DNA of 64,000 nucleotides from an uncultured Alistipes sp. (GCA_910577475.1 CAJTLJ010000003.1:98968-162967); one strand, 5' to 3'. Shown: positions 38,512 through 47,462, numbered from the stretch's first letter. The notes: generated by a model not told the origin, from the sequence alone. Program-made: numbers and translations.

Positions 38512-40125
38512 CTACAGTCTCCCGACCTCGCGCGCCGAGAGTTTTTTCGCCCACTTCACCCGGCGGGAGCTGTCGGCCCCGGGACCCTTCGAGCCGTACT
38601 CGCCGTAGAAGGCGCACCGCTCGGCCTCAGGTTTCGACCAGTTGTGCCACCCTTCGGGCCGGATATGGGCCCCCATTTCGCACCCGACGAAGCAGGTCCG
38701 GGCGTGAATCCGCCACGGACGGCCCAGGTAGCAGGCCCCGACCCCTTCGGCTGCCGTCAGCCGACAGCCGCGAAAGAGGAACCCACGCTTCTGCCCCTTC
38801 CAGGTCGATGCCGCCGTGATGTAGCTGTCGGCCTTGGAGCGGATCTCGCAGTTCAGGAACTCGGCATCCGCCGAGCCGAAGATGAAGTCGGTGGTACCCT
38901 CGATATAGCAATCGACGAACTCATACGAACAGTTGTCGCCCGGTGTATCGCCGTCGCGGTTGCCGCGTCCGTAGAGGTAGAGCGTATCCTGATCGCCCGT
39001 GAAGCGGCAGCCCATGAAGCGGATCCGGTCGCCGAGACACTGCACGGCGACGGCCTGCCCCACCCGACCGGCCGTATTGGCGAAGCCCATGTTCTCGACC
39101 AGCCAGTCGTCGCCGCCGAAATAGACGGTCGACGAACCGGAGGTGCCCATCTCGCGGCCGCAGGCATCCGGCCGCTTGGCATAGCCGTCGAACGTAATCA
39201 CGCTCCGTTCCGGCCCCTCGCCCGTCATGCGCACCATACGCTTCGAGGCGGGAATCGAAAGTTTCTCGTAATAGACCCCCTCGCGGATCAGCAGCCGGAC
39301 CTCCTTGCGCGAGAAGTCGGGCAGGGCGTTCACCGCCTCCTGCACCGTGAAGAAGTCGCCCGATCCGTCCTTCGCCACCACGAAATCGGGGAACCGGAGA
39401 TGCGCCCCCACCTCGGGCAGCATCGTCTGCACCTCGCGGGCCACCATACGGGCCACCTCGCGGGCGCCCCGCACGTTCAAATGGGTGTTGTCCTGCCGGC
39501 CCTTCGGATGCAGGGGGCAGGTTCCGGGCTCCACCCACATGTAGCAGGTTTTCGACGGCTCCTCGCCCATCTCCCTCACCCACTCGCGGGTGATGGCCTC
39601 CATGTCGATCAGCGGCACCTGCTCCTCGGCGGCCACCCGTTTCATGGCCTCGGAATAGTCCGTATGGGTATCCACCAGTTCGCCGCCCACCCAGTTGCGC
39701 CGCACGATGGGCGTCAGCAGGAGCGGCCGCGCCCCCTTTTCGCGCGTCTCGCGCACGTAGCGGCGCAGGTTCTCGGCATACTGCCGGGGAGCGGAGTAGC
39801 GGGTCGAATCGTTGATCTTCTGGTCATTATGACCGAATTGAATGAAGACGTAATCGCCTTCGCGGAGCTTTTCGAGGACGGCCGACCAGCGCCCCTCATC
39901 GCGGAACGACTTGGTCGAACGTCCGTTCGTCGCATGGTTCTCCACCCGCAGCGACGCGTCGACCAGTGCTGGGAACATGTGTCCCCAGCCCCGTTCGGGA
40001 TTCTCGCCGTCGAGTTTCTTCGTGGCGCAGGTAGAGTCGCCTATCAGATAGATCACGGGCACGTCGGCCGCACCGGCCGACCACACGGCCCACAGCAGGG
40101 CCGCGCATATCAACAGTTTTTTCAT
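38512..40125 (-). CDS. CE12-CE8 fusion: pectin acetylesterase and pectin methylesterase
   Basis: A 537-residue exported two-domain esterase. Residues 1-20 are a signal peptide. The first domain (about 22-235) is an SGNH esterase of CE12 type: LIGDST with the nucleophile Ser, NHATNGRS, FIQFGHNDQK and DNTHLN. The second (about 245-535) is CE8 pectin methylesterase: GDQDTLY near 378, GTTDFIFG near 412 and YLGRPWR near 466 supply the catalytic Gln, Asp and Arg. Together they remove acetyl and methyl esters from homogalacturonan before lyase attack. The ATG at 40125 (MKKLL) was chosen over 40170 because it gives a clean signal peptide. Confidence 0.93.
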   Translation of the reverse strand: MKKLLICAALLWAVWSAGAADVPVIYLIGDSTCATKKLDGENPERGWGHMFPALVDASLRVENHATNGRSTKSFRDEGRWSAVLEKLREGDYVFIQFGHNDQKINDSTRYSAPRQYAENLRRYVRETREKGARPLLLTPIVRRNWVGGELVDTHTDYSEAMKRVAAEEQVPLIDMEAITREWVREMGEEPSKTCYMWVEPGTCPLHPKGRQDNTHLNVRGAREVARMVAREVQTMLPEVGAHLRFPDFVVAKDGSGDFFTVQEAVNALPDFSRKEVRLLIREGVYYEKLSIPASKRMVRMTGEGPERSVITFDGYAKRPDACGREMGTSGSSTVYFGGDDWLVENMGFANTAGRVGQAVAVQCLGDRIRFMGCRFTGDQDTLYLYGRGNRDGDTPGDNCSYEFVDCYIEGTTDFIFGSADAEFLNCEIRSKADSYITAASTWKGQKRGFLFRGCRLTAAEGVGACYLGRPWRIHARTCFVGCEMGAHIRPEGWHNWSKPEAERCAFYGEYGSKGPGADSSRRVKWAKKLSAREVGRL

Positions 40126-40156
40126 GGGTTCGCAGCAGGTTGAAAAGGTTATGCGA

Positions 40157-40186
40157 AAAGTGAGGGGCACGGTTGCCTCTCACTTT
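40157..40186. other. Intergenic hairpin between PL1 and CE12-CE8 genes
   Basis: Stem 40157-40168 with 40175-40186 (one mismatch) in the 79-base gap. Only four T residues follow on the minus strand, so it may be a weak terminator or an mRNA-stabilising structure that sets relative expression inside the operon. Confidence 0.5.
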
Positions 40187-40204
40187 CCACGCGAAGATGT
40201 CGTC

Positions 40205-42742
40205 TTACTTGGAGTAGGATCCCGTGCGGGTCTGAGCCAGCGTGATATCCTTCACCAGGTAGTGGGCGTAGATCTCGAAATTGGTGTACAGACCCTGCGG
40301 GTCGAGCGTCTTGGCCGCGCCGTCCGAAGCGTCGTTGCGGTCCAGACCGAACAGATCCTCGTAGTGGTCCGGAATACCGTCGCCGTCCGTATCGACCACG
40401 GAGAGCAGCTCCTCCTCGGTCGCCTTCAGATCGGGATACCCTCCCTTGTCGTCCTGCGAGTCGATGATGCCGTACCAGCTGCGCTTCAGTCCGGCGATCG
40501 TCAGACCGCCGTCCTCGCCCGAGGTTCCCGTACCGCTCAGCACGTCGTCCAGCACGCGGCGGTCGGCCGCATCCATGCGGAGCGAAGCGCCGGCGTACTT
40601 CACGGCCAGGTTCATCGCCTCGTCGGCCTCGTGGGTCGTCACGTAGCACTCCGTGCCGTCGGCCAGGATGGCATAGGGCGAGCCGGCCCAGTTCCAAGCA
40701 TGGGGGATCGACTTGTCCGTATCGTTGTTGTTCAGCGACATGCCCCGCTTGTTGTCGGCCGTAATCGCCTCGCCGACCGAAGCGTTGCCGCTCACCGAGG
40801 TGTCGAACTTATTGTTCTTGTTGTCGCCCAGATAGAGGCTCGGATTGCCGCGGACGGGCGTCTGCAGGCCGTTGCCGTTATAGAAGGTGTCGGCAATGAA
40901 GAACTTGTCGCGCTTGACCGCCTTGTTGGCGCTCTCCACGCCGTTCTTGTAGCTCGGACCGCAGCCCTTCACCGAGGCGGGACCCCACTTGTAATAGTTG
41001 CCGATGTAGTTCATCGTGATGCCCACGCCGCCGTAGCCGCCGTAGTTGCAGAAGTTGTAGACCACGTTGTTGCGGAAATCGAGCAGGCGGTTCGTCGAGA
41101 CGATCCCCTTGTCCTTGGCGTTCTGACGTCCCTGCTCCTGATCGCCGTACTGCTCGGGACCGTCGAAACGGGGATTGCGCGAATCGTGGTGCGCCAGCAC
41201 GTTGTGGTGGAACGAAGCGGGAGCGCCGCCCCAGATGCCGCCGTAGCCGTGCGAACCCTTGTTGTGCTTGCCGTTGCGCAGCGACTCGTACATCAGGCAC
41301 CACTGCATGGTCATATTCTTGTTCACGTAGAACGAGGCGCACTCGTCCGTCGACCACGACATCGAGCAGTGATCGATGATGATGTTCTGCATGTCGCGGG
41401 CACCCAGAGCGTCCATGCCGTCGTTGCCGGCCATGTCGCCGGGACGGATGCGCAGATAGCGGATGATTACGTTGTCGGCGCTGATGCCCAGCTCGTAGTT
41501 CTTCAGGCAGATGCCGTCGCCGGGCGCCGTCTGGCCCAGAATCGACACGTTGCCGGTGTTGATCTTCAGGGTCGACTTCAGTTCGATGGTGCCGGCCACG
41601 TCGAAGACGATGATGCGGGGAACGCGCTCGCTGACGGCGGCACGCAGCGAACCGGGGCCGCTGTCGTTGAGATTCGTCACGTGGATAATCTTGCCGCCGC
41701 GGCCGCCAGTGGTATACATACCGGCACCCTCGGCACCCGGGAAGGCGCGGATCACGCCGTCCTGCTCATGCTCGGGCAGCCCCAGATCCAGATCCTGCGA
41801 AGCGGCGGAACGGGTGCGGAAAGCCGTGAAATCCGAGAAAGCGGACTCCATGGCATAGCGGTCATCGGAGGCCGGCACGGCCTTGATCCGGAAGTAGTAG
41901 TTCGTCAGTTCCTTCAGATCGTTGAAGAGGACATTCAGCCCGTCGGTCCGGCCGCTCTTGACCGGAGCGCCCTCGACCGAGCCTTCGTTCAGTTCGTAGG
42001 CATACTCCACGGCACCCTCGATCTTACCCCAGGACAGCTCGGCACTCTGAGCCGCGGTGGCCTCGACCTTCACTACGGGGACGTTCAGCGCCTCCACCTT
42101 GCGGGTGGTGAAGACGACGGCTTCCGACCAGGCGGAGTCGTTCCTGTCGGCCGAGGTCGACACGGCCTGCACGCGGAAGCGGTAGCCCGTTCCGGCCGTC
42201 AGCTCGGTGAACGATACGCGGGTCTCGCTCTGCGAACCGCTCTTCACGGCCTTGTCGGCGCCCGACTCGTAGAGCTCGAAGCGGTAGGACGAAGCCTCCT
42301 CGACAGCCGTCCAGGTCAGTTCGGCCGAGGTGTCGGTCAGCGACTCCGCCACGAGCTCCGGACGGGGAGCCGCCAGCATGTTGCTCGACGCGGTGACGTA
42401 CTCCGACCATTCGGACGCGGCCCAGGCCGTGCCGGCGAGCGGGAGCGCCCTCACGCGGAAATTATAAAGAGCGCCATCCTCCATCTCGAAACTGTAGGAC
42501 GAGGTGAAGCAGCTTCCGCTGCGGGGGGCCGACTCGCCCTCCTTCAACAGCTCCCAGCCGTATTGTTGCGCATTTTCAATCGTCTTCCACCGGACGGTCG
42601 CCGTGGAATGGTTCACCGAAACCGTCGGTTCGGGCACAGCCAGCGCAGTCGCCACGAACGGCTCGTCCGTATGGCTCGAACTGCATGCCGCCAGCCAAAG
42701 ACCGACACCGGCTCCGAGAAGCCAATTTCTCAAACTTTTCAT
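40205..42742 (-). CDS. PL1-family pectate lyase with N-terminal Fn3 domains
   Basis: An 845-residue lipoprotein (lipobox WLAAC). Three Fn3-like repeats (about 35-115, 120-210 and 215-305) are followed by a parallel beta-helix lyase domain from about 325. FPGAEGAGMYTTGGRGG, DHCSMSWSTDE near 460 and SRNPRFDG near 522, which holds the likely catalytic Arg, are PL1 hallmarks. A Ca-binding DTDGDGIPD repeat near the C-terminus is common in bacterial pectate lyases. The enzyme cleaves de-esterified homogalacturonan by beta-elimination. It lies 32 bases after the GH28 gene in the same operon. Confidence 0.9.
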   Translation of the reverse strand: MKSLRNWLLGAGVGLWLAACSSSHTDEPFVATALAVPEPTVSVNHSTATVRWKTIENAQQYGWELLKEGESAPRSGSCFTSSYSFEMEDGALYNFRVRALPLAGTAWAASEWSEYVTASSNMLAAPRPELVAESLTDTSAELTWTAVEEASSYRFELYESGADKAVKSGSQSETRVSFTELTAGTGYRFRVQAVSTSADRNDSAWSEAVVFTTRKVEALNVPVVKVEATAAQSAELSWGKIEGAVEYAYELNEGSVEGAPVKSGRTDGLNVLFNDLKELTNYYFRIKAVPASDDRYAMESAFSDFTAFRTRSAASQDLDLGLPEHEQDGVIRAFPGAEGAGMYTTGGRGGKIIHVTNLNDSGPGSLRAAVSERVPRIIVFDVAGTIELKSTLKINTGNVSILGQTAPGDGICLKNYELGISADNVIIRYLRIRPGDMAGNDGMDALGARDMQNIIIDHCSMSWSTDECASFYVNKNMTMQWCLMYESLRNGKHNKGSHGYGGIWGGAPASFHHNVLAHHDSRNPRFDGPEQYGDQEQGRQNAKDKGIVSTNRLLDFRNNVVYNFCNYGGYGGVGITMNYIGNYYKWGPASVKGCGPSYKNGVESANKAVKRDKFFIADTFYNGNGLQTPVRGNPSLYLGDNKNNKFDTSVSGNASVGEAITADNKRGMSLNNNDTDKSIPHAWNWAGSPYAILADGTECYVTTHEADEAMNLAVKYAGASLRMDAADRRVLDDVLSGTGTSGEDGGLTIAGLKRSWYGIIDSQDDKGGYPDLKATEEELLSVVDTDGDGIPDHYEDLFGLDRNDASDGAAKTLDPQGLYTNFEIYAHYLVKDITLAQTRTGSYSK

Positions 42743-42774
42743 ATTGCGGTTACTGATTTAATAGGTTGCACGGA

Positions 42775-44475
42775 TTATTTGAGGACCACCGCCTTCGCGG
42801 CGCCCTTCGACAGCGAGGCGTTTTCGGTCGAGATCCAGGCCGACTCCACCTCGACAGCCTCGTTGCGGCTGCCGGTCACGCGCAAGGCGCTCTCCATCCC
42901 CTCGGGGCAGATGAAGTTCTCGACCTTCACGTTCCTGACGTTGTTCATCATCAGCGCCTCGCCCTTGCGGGGATACACCGTCACGTTGCGCAGAACGACC
43001 CCGGTCGACTCGTTGATTTGGGCTCCGAGCTCCGAACTGATCGAGACATTCTCGACCGTCACGTTCTCCACATTCATCTCGGGCAGACCGTTGAAGAGCA
43101 TCGCCCGGCGGGCGCCGCGGCACCACACGTCGCGGATATGGATCTCGCGGAAGCGGGGCGTCGTCTCGTCCACGGGCTTGAGGGCCATGTCGGTCGCCTC
43201 GGCCTCGTCGCCGTCGGCCAGCGCCTCGGACGCGGACTTGCCACCGTAGAAGAGGTCGAAGAGCAGGGGCTCCTGGGCGATATCGTTCATAGCGATGTTA
43301 TCGATATAGATATTCTCCACCACGCCGCCGCGGCCGCGCGTGGACTTGAAGCGCAGACCGACGTCCGTGCCCGAGAACTTGCAGTTCGACACCTTGACGT
43401 TCTTCACGCCGCCCGACATCTCGCTGCCCACCACGAAACCGCCGTGGCCGTGGAATACGGTGCAGTTGTCGACGATGATGTTCTCGCACGGAATGCCGCG
43501 GTCGCGGCCGGCCTTGTCCTTGCCGCTCTTGACGCAGATGCCGTCGTCGCCCACGTCGAGCGAGCAGTCGGTCATCACGACGTTCTTGCACGACTCGAAG
43601 TCGATGCCGTCGCCGTTCTGGGCGTACCACGGGCAGCGCACCGTGATGTGATCCACCGTCACATTGGTGCACATGGCCGGGTGGATGTTCCAGCAGGGCG
43701 AATTCTGGAAAACGACATCCTTCAGCAGGACGTTCTCGCAATGGTGGACAGCCACCAGCACGGGGCGCAGGAAATCGCGCATCCGCTCGAAATCCTCCTT
43801 CGTGCGGGCCCACGACGAGACGTTCTGGTCGGCACCCGACGTGGCGCCGAACCGGTAGCACTCCGAGGGGTACCAGGTGTCGCCCTTTTCGGAGAGCACA
43901 CCGCCCGAGGCGATCAGCTTCTTCCAGGAGTCGGGAGCCAGCTTGCCGCGCTTGACGGCACGCCAGGCATCGCCGTTGCCGTCGATGATGCCGTTGCCGG
44001 TGATGGCTACATTCTTGACGTGCATGGCCGAGATCGGCGACTGGCAGCGCCAGGTGTTGAGTCCCTCGAAAGTGATTTCGCGAACGGGATAATCGTCCTT
44101 ATTGTCGCTGAAGAGGATGATGGCGTTATCCTCCAAATGCAGCTCGATGTTGTCCAGAAGTTCGATGGGTCCGGTGTACCAGACGCCCTGGGGCACCGAT
44201 ACGCGACCGCCACCCCGCTCCGAGAGGTGGGCGATGGCCTTCGCGAAAGCCTCCGTATTGAGGGTGATGCCGTCGCCCGAGCCGCCGAAATCGGCGACCG
44301 AAACTTCGCGGGCGGGGATCTCCGGCAGCGCGACCCGCTCCATGGCAAAGGGCAGGCCGGCATAAATCGCATCGTTCTTCGACGGGTTGTCGGCGGCTGC
44401 GGTCCTACATCCGACACAGGTCGCGGAGGCCGTCATGGCAGCGAATCCGAGTAAAAGAGCTTTTTTCAAGTTCAT
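42775..44475 (-). CDS. GH28 polygalacturonase
   Basis: A 566-residue exported glycoside hydrolase family 28 enzyme, an inverting hydrolase of galacturonan. Family motifs appear in order: NGDGIDF near 285, GDDGICVKSG near 307 with the catalytic Asp pair, GHGG near 342, and LRFKST near 373 in place of RIK. The beta-helix repeats around them are clear. Whether it acts endo or exo (it could release galacturonate from GH105/PL1 products) cannot be told. First gene after the second operator-bearing promoter (44514-44578). Confidence 0.93.
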   Translation of the reverse strand: MNLKKALLLGFAAMTASATCVGCRTAAADNPSKNDAIYAGLPFAMERVALPEIPAREVSVADFGGSGDGITLNTEAFAKAIAHLSERGGGRVSVPQGVWYTGPIELLDNIELHLEDNAIILFSDNKDDYPVREITFEGLNTWRCQSPISAMHVKNVAITGNGIIDGNGDAWRAVKRGKLAPDSWKKLIASGGVLSEKGDTWYPSECYRFGATSGADQNVSSWARTKEDFERMRDFLRPVLVAVHHCENVLLKDVVFQNSPCWNIHPAMCTNVTVDHITVRCPWYAQNGDGIDFESCKNVVMTDCSLDVGDDGICVKSGKDKAGRDRGIPCENIIVDNCTVFHGHGGFVVGSEMSGGVKNVKVSNCKFSGTDVGLRFKSTRGRGGVVENIYIDNIAMNDIAQEPLLFDLFYGGKSASEALADGDEAEATDMALKPVDETTPRFREIHIRDVWCRGARRAMLFNGLPEMNVENVTVENVSISSELGAQINESTGVVLRNVTVYPRKGEALMMNNVRNVKVENFICPEGMESALRVTGSRNEAVEVESAWISTENASLSKGAAKAVVLK

Positions 44476-44513
44476 GGGTCTATCGATTAAATTTTTTGGT
44501 ATTTTCTCAAGAA

Positions 44514-44578
44514 CAAAAGTACCTATATCCGACCGCCCCGGCTTGGATTTTTTGACACTTTAACCGGATTTTTAATCA
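44514..44578 (-). promoter_or_regulatory. Activator-dependent GH28-PL1-CE12/CE8 promoter with matching direct repeat
   Basis: The -7 TACTTTTG lies at 44514-44521, with no TTTG at -33. Plus-strand 13-mers GGATTTTTTGACA (44545-44557) and GGATTTTTAATCA (44566-44578) have the same 21-bp period and the same 23-bp distance to the -7 box as at susC. All four copies fit GNAWWWTTWRWCA. Confidence 0.7.
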
Positions 44579-44587
44579 ACGCACCGC

Positions 44588-44608
44588 CAAAAACGTGCGC
44601 TTTCGCAC
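44588..44608 (-). terminator. Weak terminator overlapping DUF4861 stop codon
   Basis: Five-bp stem GTGCG/CGCAC with an AAAG loop, followed by GTTTTTGG on the minus strand. It may insulate the upstream unit from the GH28 promoter. Confidence 0.45.
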
Positions 44609-45834
44609 TACTTCAGCCGCTCGACCCGCGGACGCGAGAGATACGAGGCCCAGTCGCCCAGCGAAGCCAGGCCGGCTCCGCTCTCCCAATCCTCGCTCCG
44701 CAGCCACCCGTTCTTGCGCCAGAATGCCCAGAAGCGACAGTCGATCCGCCCCCCGGCGTCGGGCCGCAGCTGCACGAGATGGCTCGCCGCGTCGTCGGTC
44801 CGCGACACGATCTGCCGCCCGGGAACGACCGTCACCAGCGCCATCCGCTCCCGCTCCCACTTCACGGAGTCGTTCTCCGGATAGTCGCATCCCGTGGAGA
44901 CCAGCACCGAGTCGCGCAGCGTCGCCGTGAATCCGTCGCGGATCTTCATCACCCCCGTCGTGAAGAGCAGGTCGCGGCACTCCCCCTCGATGCGGTGTTC
45001 CGCCTGCACGTCCTGGTGACCGGCATAGAGGATGTAGCGCGAGGTCATGTTCAGTTCGCGGCCGCCGTAGCGCCACCCCTCGACCCGCATGTCGACCACC
45101 GTCCGCACGGGACCGGCGGCCCGGATGCGCGCCTCGCGGCGATTCATCTCCGTGATATGGACCATCCGCTGCCGGCGGTCGTCCCATCCCTTGAGCGCTC
45201 CGACGCTGATCGAGCCGAAAACCCGCAGGTTGTCGTGCCCCGATCCGGCCCGGAGCTGTTCGTCGGTAGGATACCACATCGTCTCGCGCAGCTCCAGCCC
45301 GGGGCGCTTCTTGCCGTAGGTATCGATACTCTGCTTCTTGTCGAAGTAGACCCGGTAGGCCGCAAGCTCCGACTCGAAGGCGGGACCGTGATGATGGAGC
45401 CTGCGATACATATCGTCCTTGTCCGACTCGGCTGCAGCCACCTCGCGCAGGCTCTTGTCGGGATTTTTGAGCAACATCTGCGCATTGACCCGCACCGGAT
45501 AGTCCGCCGCCCGCTCCTCGGCGAAATAGAGCACCCGGAACCCGACCTCCACGGGAGGTTGCCCGGCCGCCTCGCCCCGGAACCCGTCGGGCAGCCCCTC
45601 GTAGACGAAGACCAGCTCCTCATAACGGCCGTCGCCGTCCAGATCATCCAGCTGCGAGGGGATCTCCCTTCCGTCGCAGAAGACCGCAGCCCCCTTCGCC
45701 CACGCGGGCACGTCGCCGATCACCACCGCATTGTCCCGCGAGGGGAAGGTCACCCGATAGTCCGCCTTCCGGCCCTTCGCCGACACCGGCGCAACGACCG
45801 ACAGCGCCAATAGAATAAGAATCGTTCGTTTCAT
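44608..45834 (-). CDS. DUF4861 family exported protein of the pectin locus
   Basis: A 408-residue protein with a signal peptide (ending PVSAKG) and a DUF4861 domain over most of its length; the N-terminal region VPAWAKGAAVFCDGREIPSQ and the central GLELRETMWYPTDEQ are typical. The family occurs with pectin and other uronic-acid utilization genes. Its catalytic role is unproven to my knowledge; a beta-rich, lyase- or isomerase-like fold has been suggested by context only. It lies 19 bases after the alpha/beta hydrolase gene and precedes the GH28 promoter. Confidence 0.82.
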   Translation of the reverse strand: MKRTILILLALSVVAPVSAKGRKADYRVTFPSRDNAVVIGDVPAWAKGAAVFCDGREIPSQLDDLDGDGRYEELVFVYEGLPDGFRGEAAGQPPVEVGFRVLYFAEERAADYPVRVNAQMLLKNPDKSLREVAAAESDKDDMYRRLHHHGPAFESELAAYRVYFDKKQSIDTYGKKRPGLELRETMWYPTDEQLRAGSGHDNLRVFGSISVGALKGWDDRRQRMVHITEMNRREARIRAAGPVRTVVDMRVEGWRYGGRELNMTSRYILYAGHQDVQAEHRIEGECRDLLFTTGVMKIRDGFTATLRDSVLVSTGCDYPENDSVKWERERMALVTVVPGRQIVSRTDDAASHLVQLRPDAGGRIDCRFWAFWRKNGWLRSEDWESGAGLASLGDWASYLSRPRVERLK

Positions 45835-45853
45835 ACCTTATAATATTGTCGTT

Positions 45854-47224
45854 TTATCTCCGTTTGCCGTATTTCACCCGTCGACCCGCAGGGACCGGCG
45901 CTCCCTCGGGAAAGCTGCGCAGAGCCCCCTCCTCCTGCACCGTCACCCGGCTTTCGTCCGCCCGGTCGAGGTCGAGCCCCAGTTCACGAGCGAAAAATTC
46001 GTAGACCGCCCGACGCTTGTTCGCGCCGTAGTCGTGCCGCTCGTCGGGCAGGTGGACATTCCGCACCCGCTCCGCAGCTCCGTAAAAGCCCCAGATACGT
46101 TGCAGATAGGGATACTCCGACTCGGGCCAGGAGGCGGTCCAGTCACCGCTGTCGCTCACGGCCAGGAGCGGATTCGGCGCGGCAACGGCCGCCAGCAGCT
46201 CGGGTATGCAGCTGCCGCCGGCAACAGTCGACAGCGGCACGGCGCTCTCGCAGGGGCACCCGCCGTCGAAATGGGCGACCAGATGCACGACCGGAGCCAG
46301 CACCCGGAACCGGTCGTCCTGCAGGGCCAGCAGCAGCACGTGCGTCGCCCCGCCCGAACCGCCCGTAGCGGCCATGCGGGTCGTGTCGATCTCCGGGCGG
46401 GAGGCGACCGCCCAGTCGGTCACCGCCTTCGACCAGAGGGCCTGAAGGCGCATCGAGCGCGGGTCCTCGTGCGGAAACGGCACCGTGCGGGCGCCGTCGC
46501 CCCACCCCACGATATCGAGGTCCACGGCCACGGCCCCCATCCGGGCGAAGGTCGCCATGCGATACTGCTGATCGGGGCGCAGCCTTCCGCCGGGCCAATG
46601 GCCGGCCGGCGAGACGATCAGGGGGCGCCGGCCGCCGGGACGGATCGGAGCGTAGACCGTGCCGCAGACAAAGACGCCGGGCAGAGTCTCCAGTGCATAC
46701 CCCTGCGTCGTGTAGCCGTCGAAACGGCGCACCTCGCCCAGAAACACCTGCGGATCGGCCGCCAGCGAGTCGTAGAGCGGCTGCATGTCGAGCCGTTCGC
46801 GCGCCTCGCGCAGCACCGCGGCGCGCCGCCGCTCCCAGCTTTCGCGGTCGTCGTACTCGGCCGACAGCCATTCCAGTATCCGCCGCCCCTGCTCGGGGGT
46901 GCGGCGGTAGTATTCATAGAGTTCGATCCGGTAGCGGTTCCCGCCGCGGTGCGACCACTTCAGATCGAGCGGCCGAGTCACCTCGTCCAGCGTCTCGCTC
47001 ACCGACCAGGGGCGGATCCGCATCTCGGCAAAGTCGAGCGCAAGGGTATCGGGTGAGAATTTGCGGCAGTCGATCCGCACGTCGAAACGCTCCTCGATTC
47101 CGGAGAGCACTCCGGCCAGCGAGCGGCGGAAACGGTTCGCGGGGCCGGGCTGTCCCGACACGCAGGGCGGCGCGAGACACACGACGAGCGACAGCAGGAA
47201 AGCAGGCAGGGCGATTCTTTTCAT
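45854..47224 (-). CDS. Exported alpha/beta hydrolase with STN-like N-terminal domain
   Basis: A 456-residue secreted protein. After the signal peptide (1-24), residues about 35-102 resemble the STN/DUF4974 secretin-TonB short domain (LAGVLSGIEERFDVRI, then SVSETLDEVTRPLDLKW and NRYRIEL). From about 190 it is an alpha/beta hydrolase: nucleophile GGSGGAT near 290 and the C-terminal His in RHDYG near 395 fit an acetylxylan-esterase or dienelactone-hydrolase-type catalytic triad. The likely task is removal of an ester group from pectin side chains; the substrate is an inference. The ATG at 47224 is preferred over 47299 because it starts a normal signal peptide. Confidence 0.78.
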   Translation of the reverse strand: MKRIALPAFLLSLVVCLAPPCVSGQPGPANRFRRSLAGVLSGIEERFDVRIDCRKFSPDTLALDFAEMRIRPWSVSETLDEVTRPLDLKWSHRGGNRYRIELYEYYRRTPEQGRRILEWLSAEYDDRESWERRRAAVLREARERLDMQPLYDSLAADPQVFLGEVRRFDGYTTQGYALETLPGVFVCGTVYAPIRPGGRRPLIVSPAGHWPGGRLRPDQQYRMATFARMGAVAVDLDIVGWGDGARTVPFPHEDPRSMRLQALWSKAVTDWAVASRPEIDTTRMAATGGSGGATHVLLLALQDDRFRVLAPVVHLVAHFDGGCPCESAVPLSTVAGGSCIPELLAAVAAPNPLLAVSDSGDWTASWPESEYPYLQRIWGFYGAAERVRNVHLPDERHDYGANKRRAVYEFFARELGLDLDRADESRVTVQEEGALRSFPEGAPVPAGRRVKYGKRR

Positions 47225-47288
47225 CCGACAGATTTTTTTGAGCTCCCGCGACCCCGCCCCAGGAGGCGATTCGGGGAGGAAGAACAAA

Positions 47289-47296
47289 CAAAGATA
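47289..47296 (-). promoter_or_regulatory. -7 box TATCTTTG of the hydrolase-DUF4861 unit
   Basis: Full TAnnTTTG match on the minus strand, 65 bases before the start. No -33 TTTG is found, and no copy of the GNAWWWTTWRWCA repeat at the equivalent position. Confidence 0.55.
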
Positions 47297-47315
47297 CAAA
47301 TTTTCGCCGTATAAT

Positions 47316-47346
47316 TTTGTATTTCGCCAAAAAGATTCTATATTTG
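47316..47346 (+). promoter_or_regulatory. Promoter TTTG-N19-TATATTTG of tRNA-Ser(GCT)
   Basis: The -33 TTTG (47316-47319) and the -7 TATATTTG (47339-47346) have exact 19-bp spacing. The expected start is about 20 bases before the tRNA, and it diverges from the hydrolase promoter. Confidence 0.85.
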
Positions 47347-47372
47347 CACCACTCTTTTACGAGAGAGGGTTT

Positions 47373-47461
47373 GGAGAGATGGGTGAGTGGCTGAAACCAC
47401 CGGTTTGCTAAACCGACGTACGGGGTAACCCGTACCACGAGTTCGAATCTCGTTCTCTCCG
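47373..47461 (+). tRNA. tRNA-Ser (anticodon GCT)
   Basis: An 89-nt class II tRNA. Acceptor stem GGAGAGA (47373-47379) pairs with TCTCTCC (47454-47460), discriminator G at 47461. The anticodon loop is TTGCTAA, a long variable arm follows, and the T-loop is TTCGAAT. CCA is not encoded. Reads AGC/AGU serine codons. Confidence 0.95.
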
Positions 47462-47462
47462 C

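Noticed and set aside
34969..40143. Open frame of 1724 codons on the plus strand opposite the sensor and esterase genes
   Set aside because: It is antisense to two genes with unmistakable domains; its translation is low-complexity Gln/His/Arg/Val, the usual mirror of GC-rich coding sequence.
40157..40186. Strong terminator splitting the pectin operon
   Set aside because: The T-run after the stem is too short; recorded as a hairpin only.
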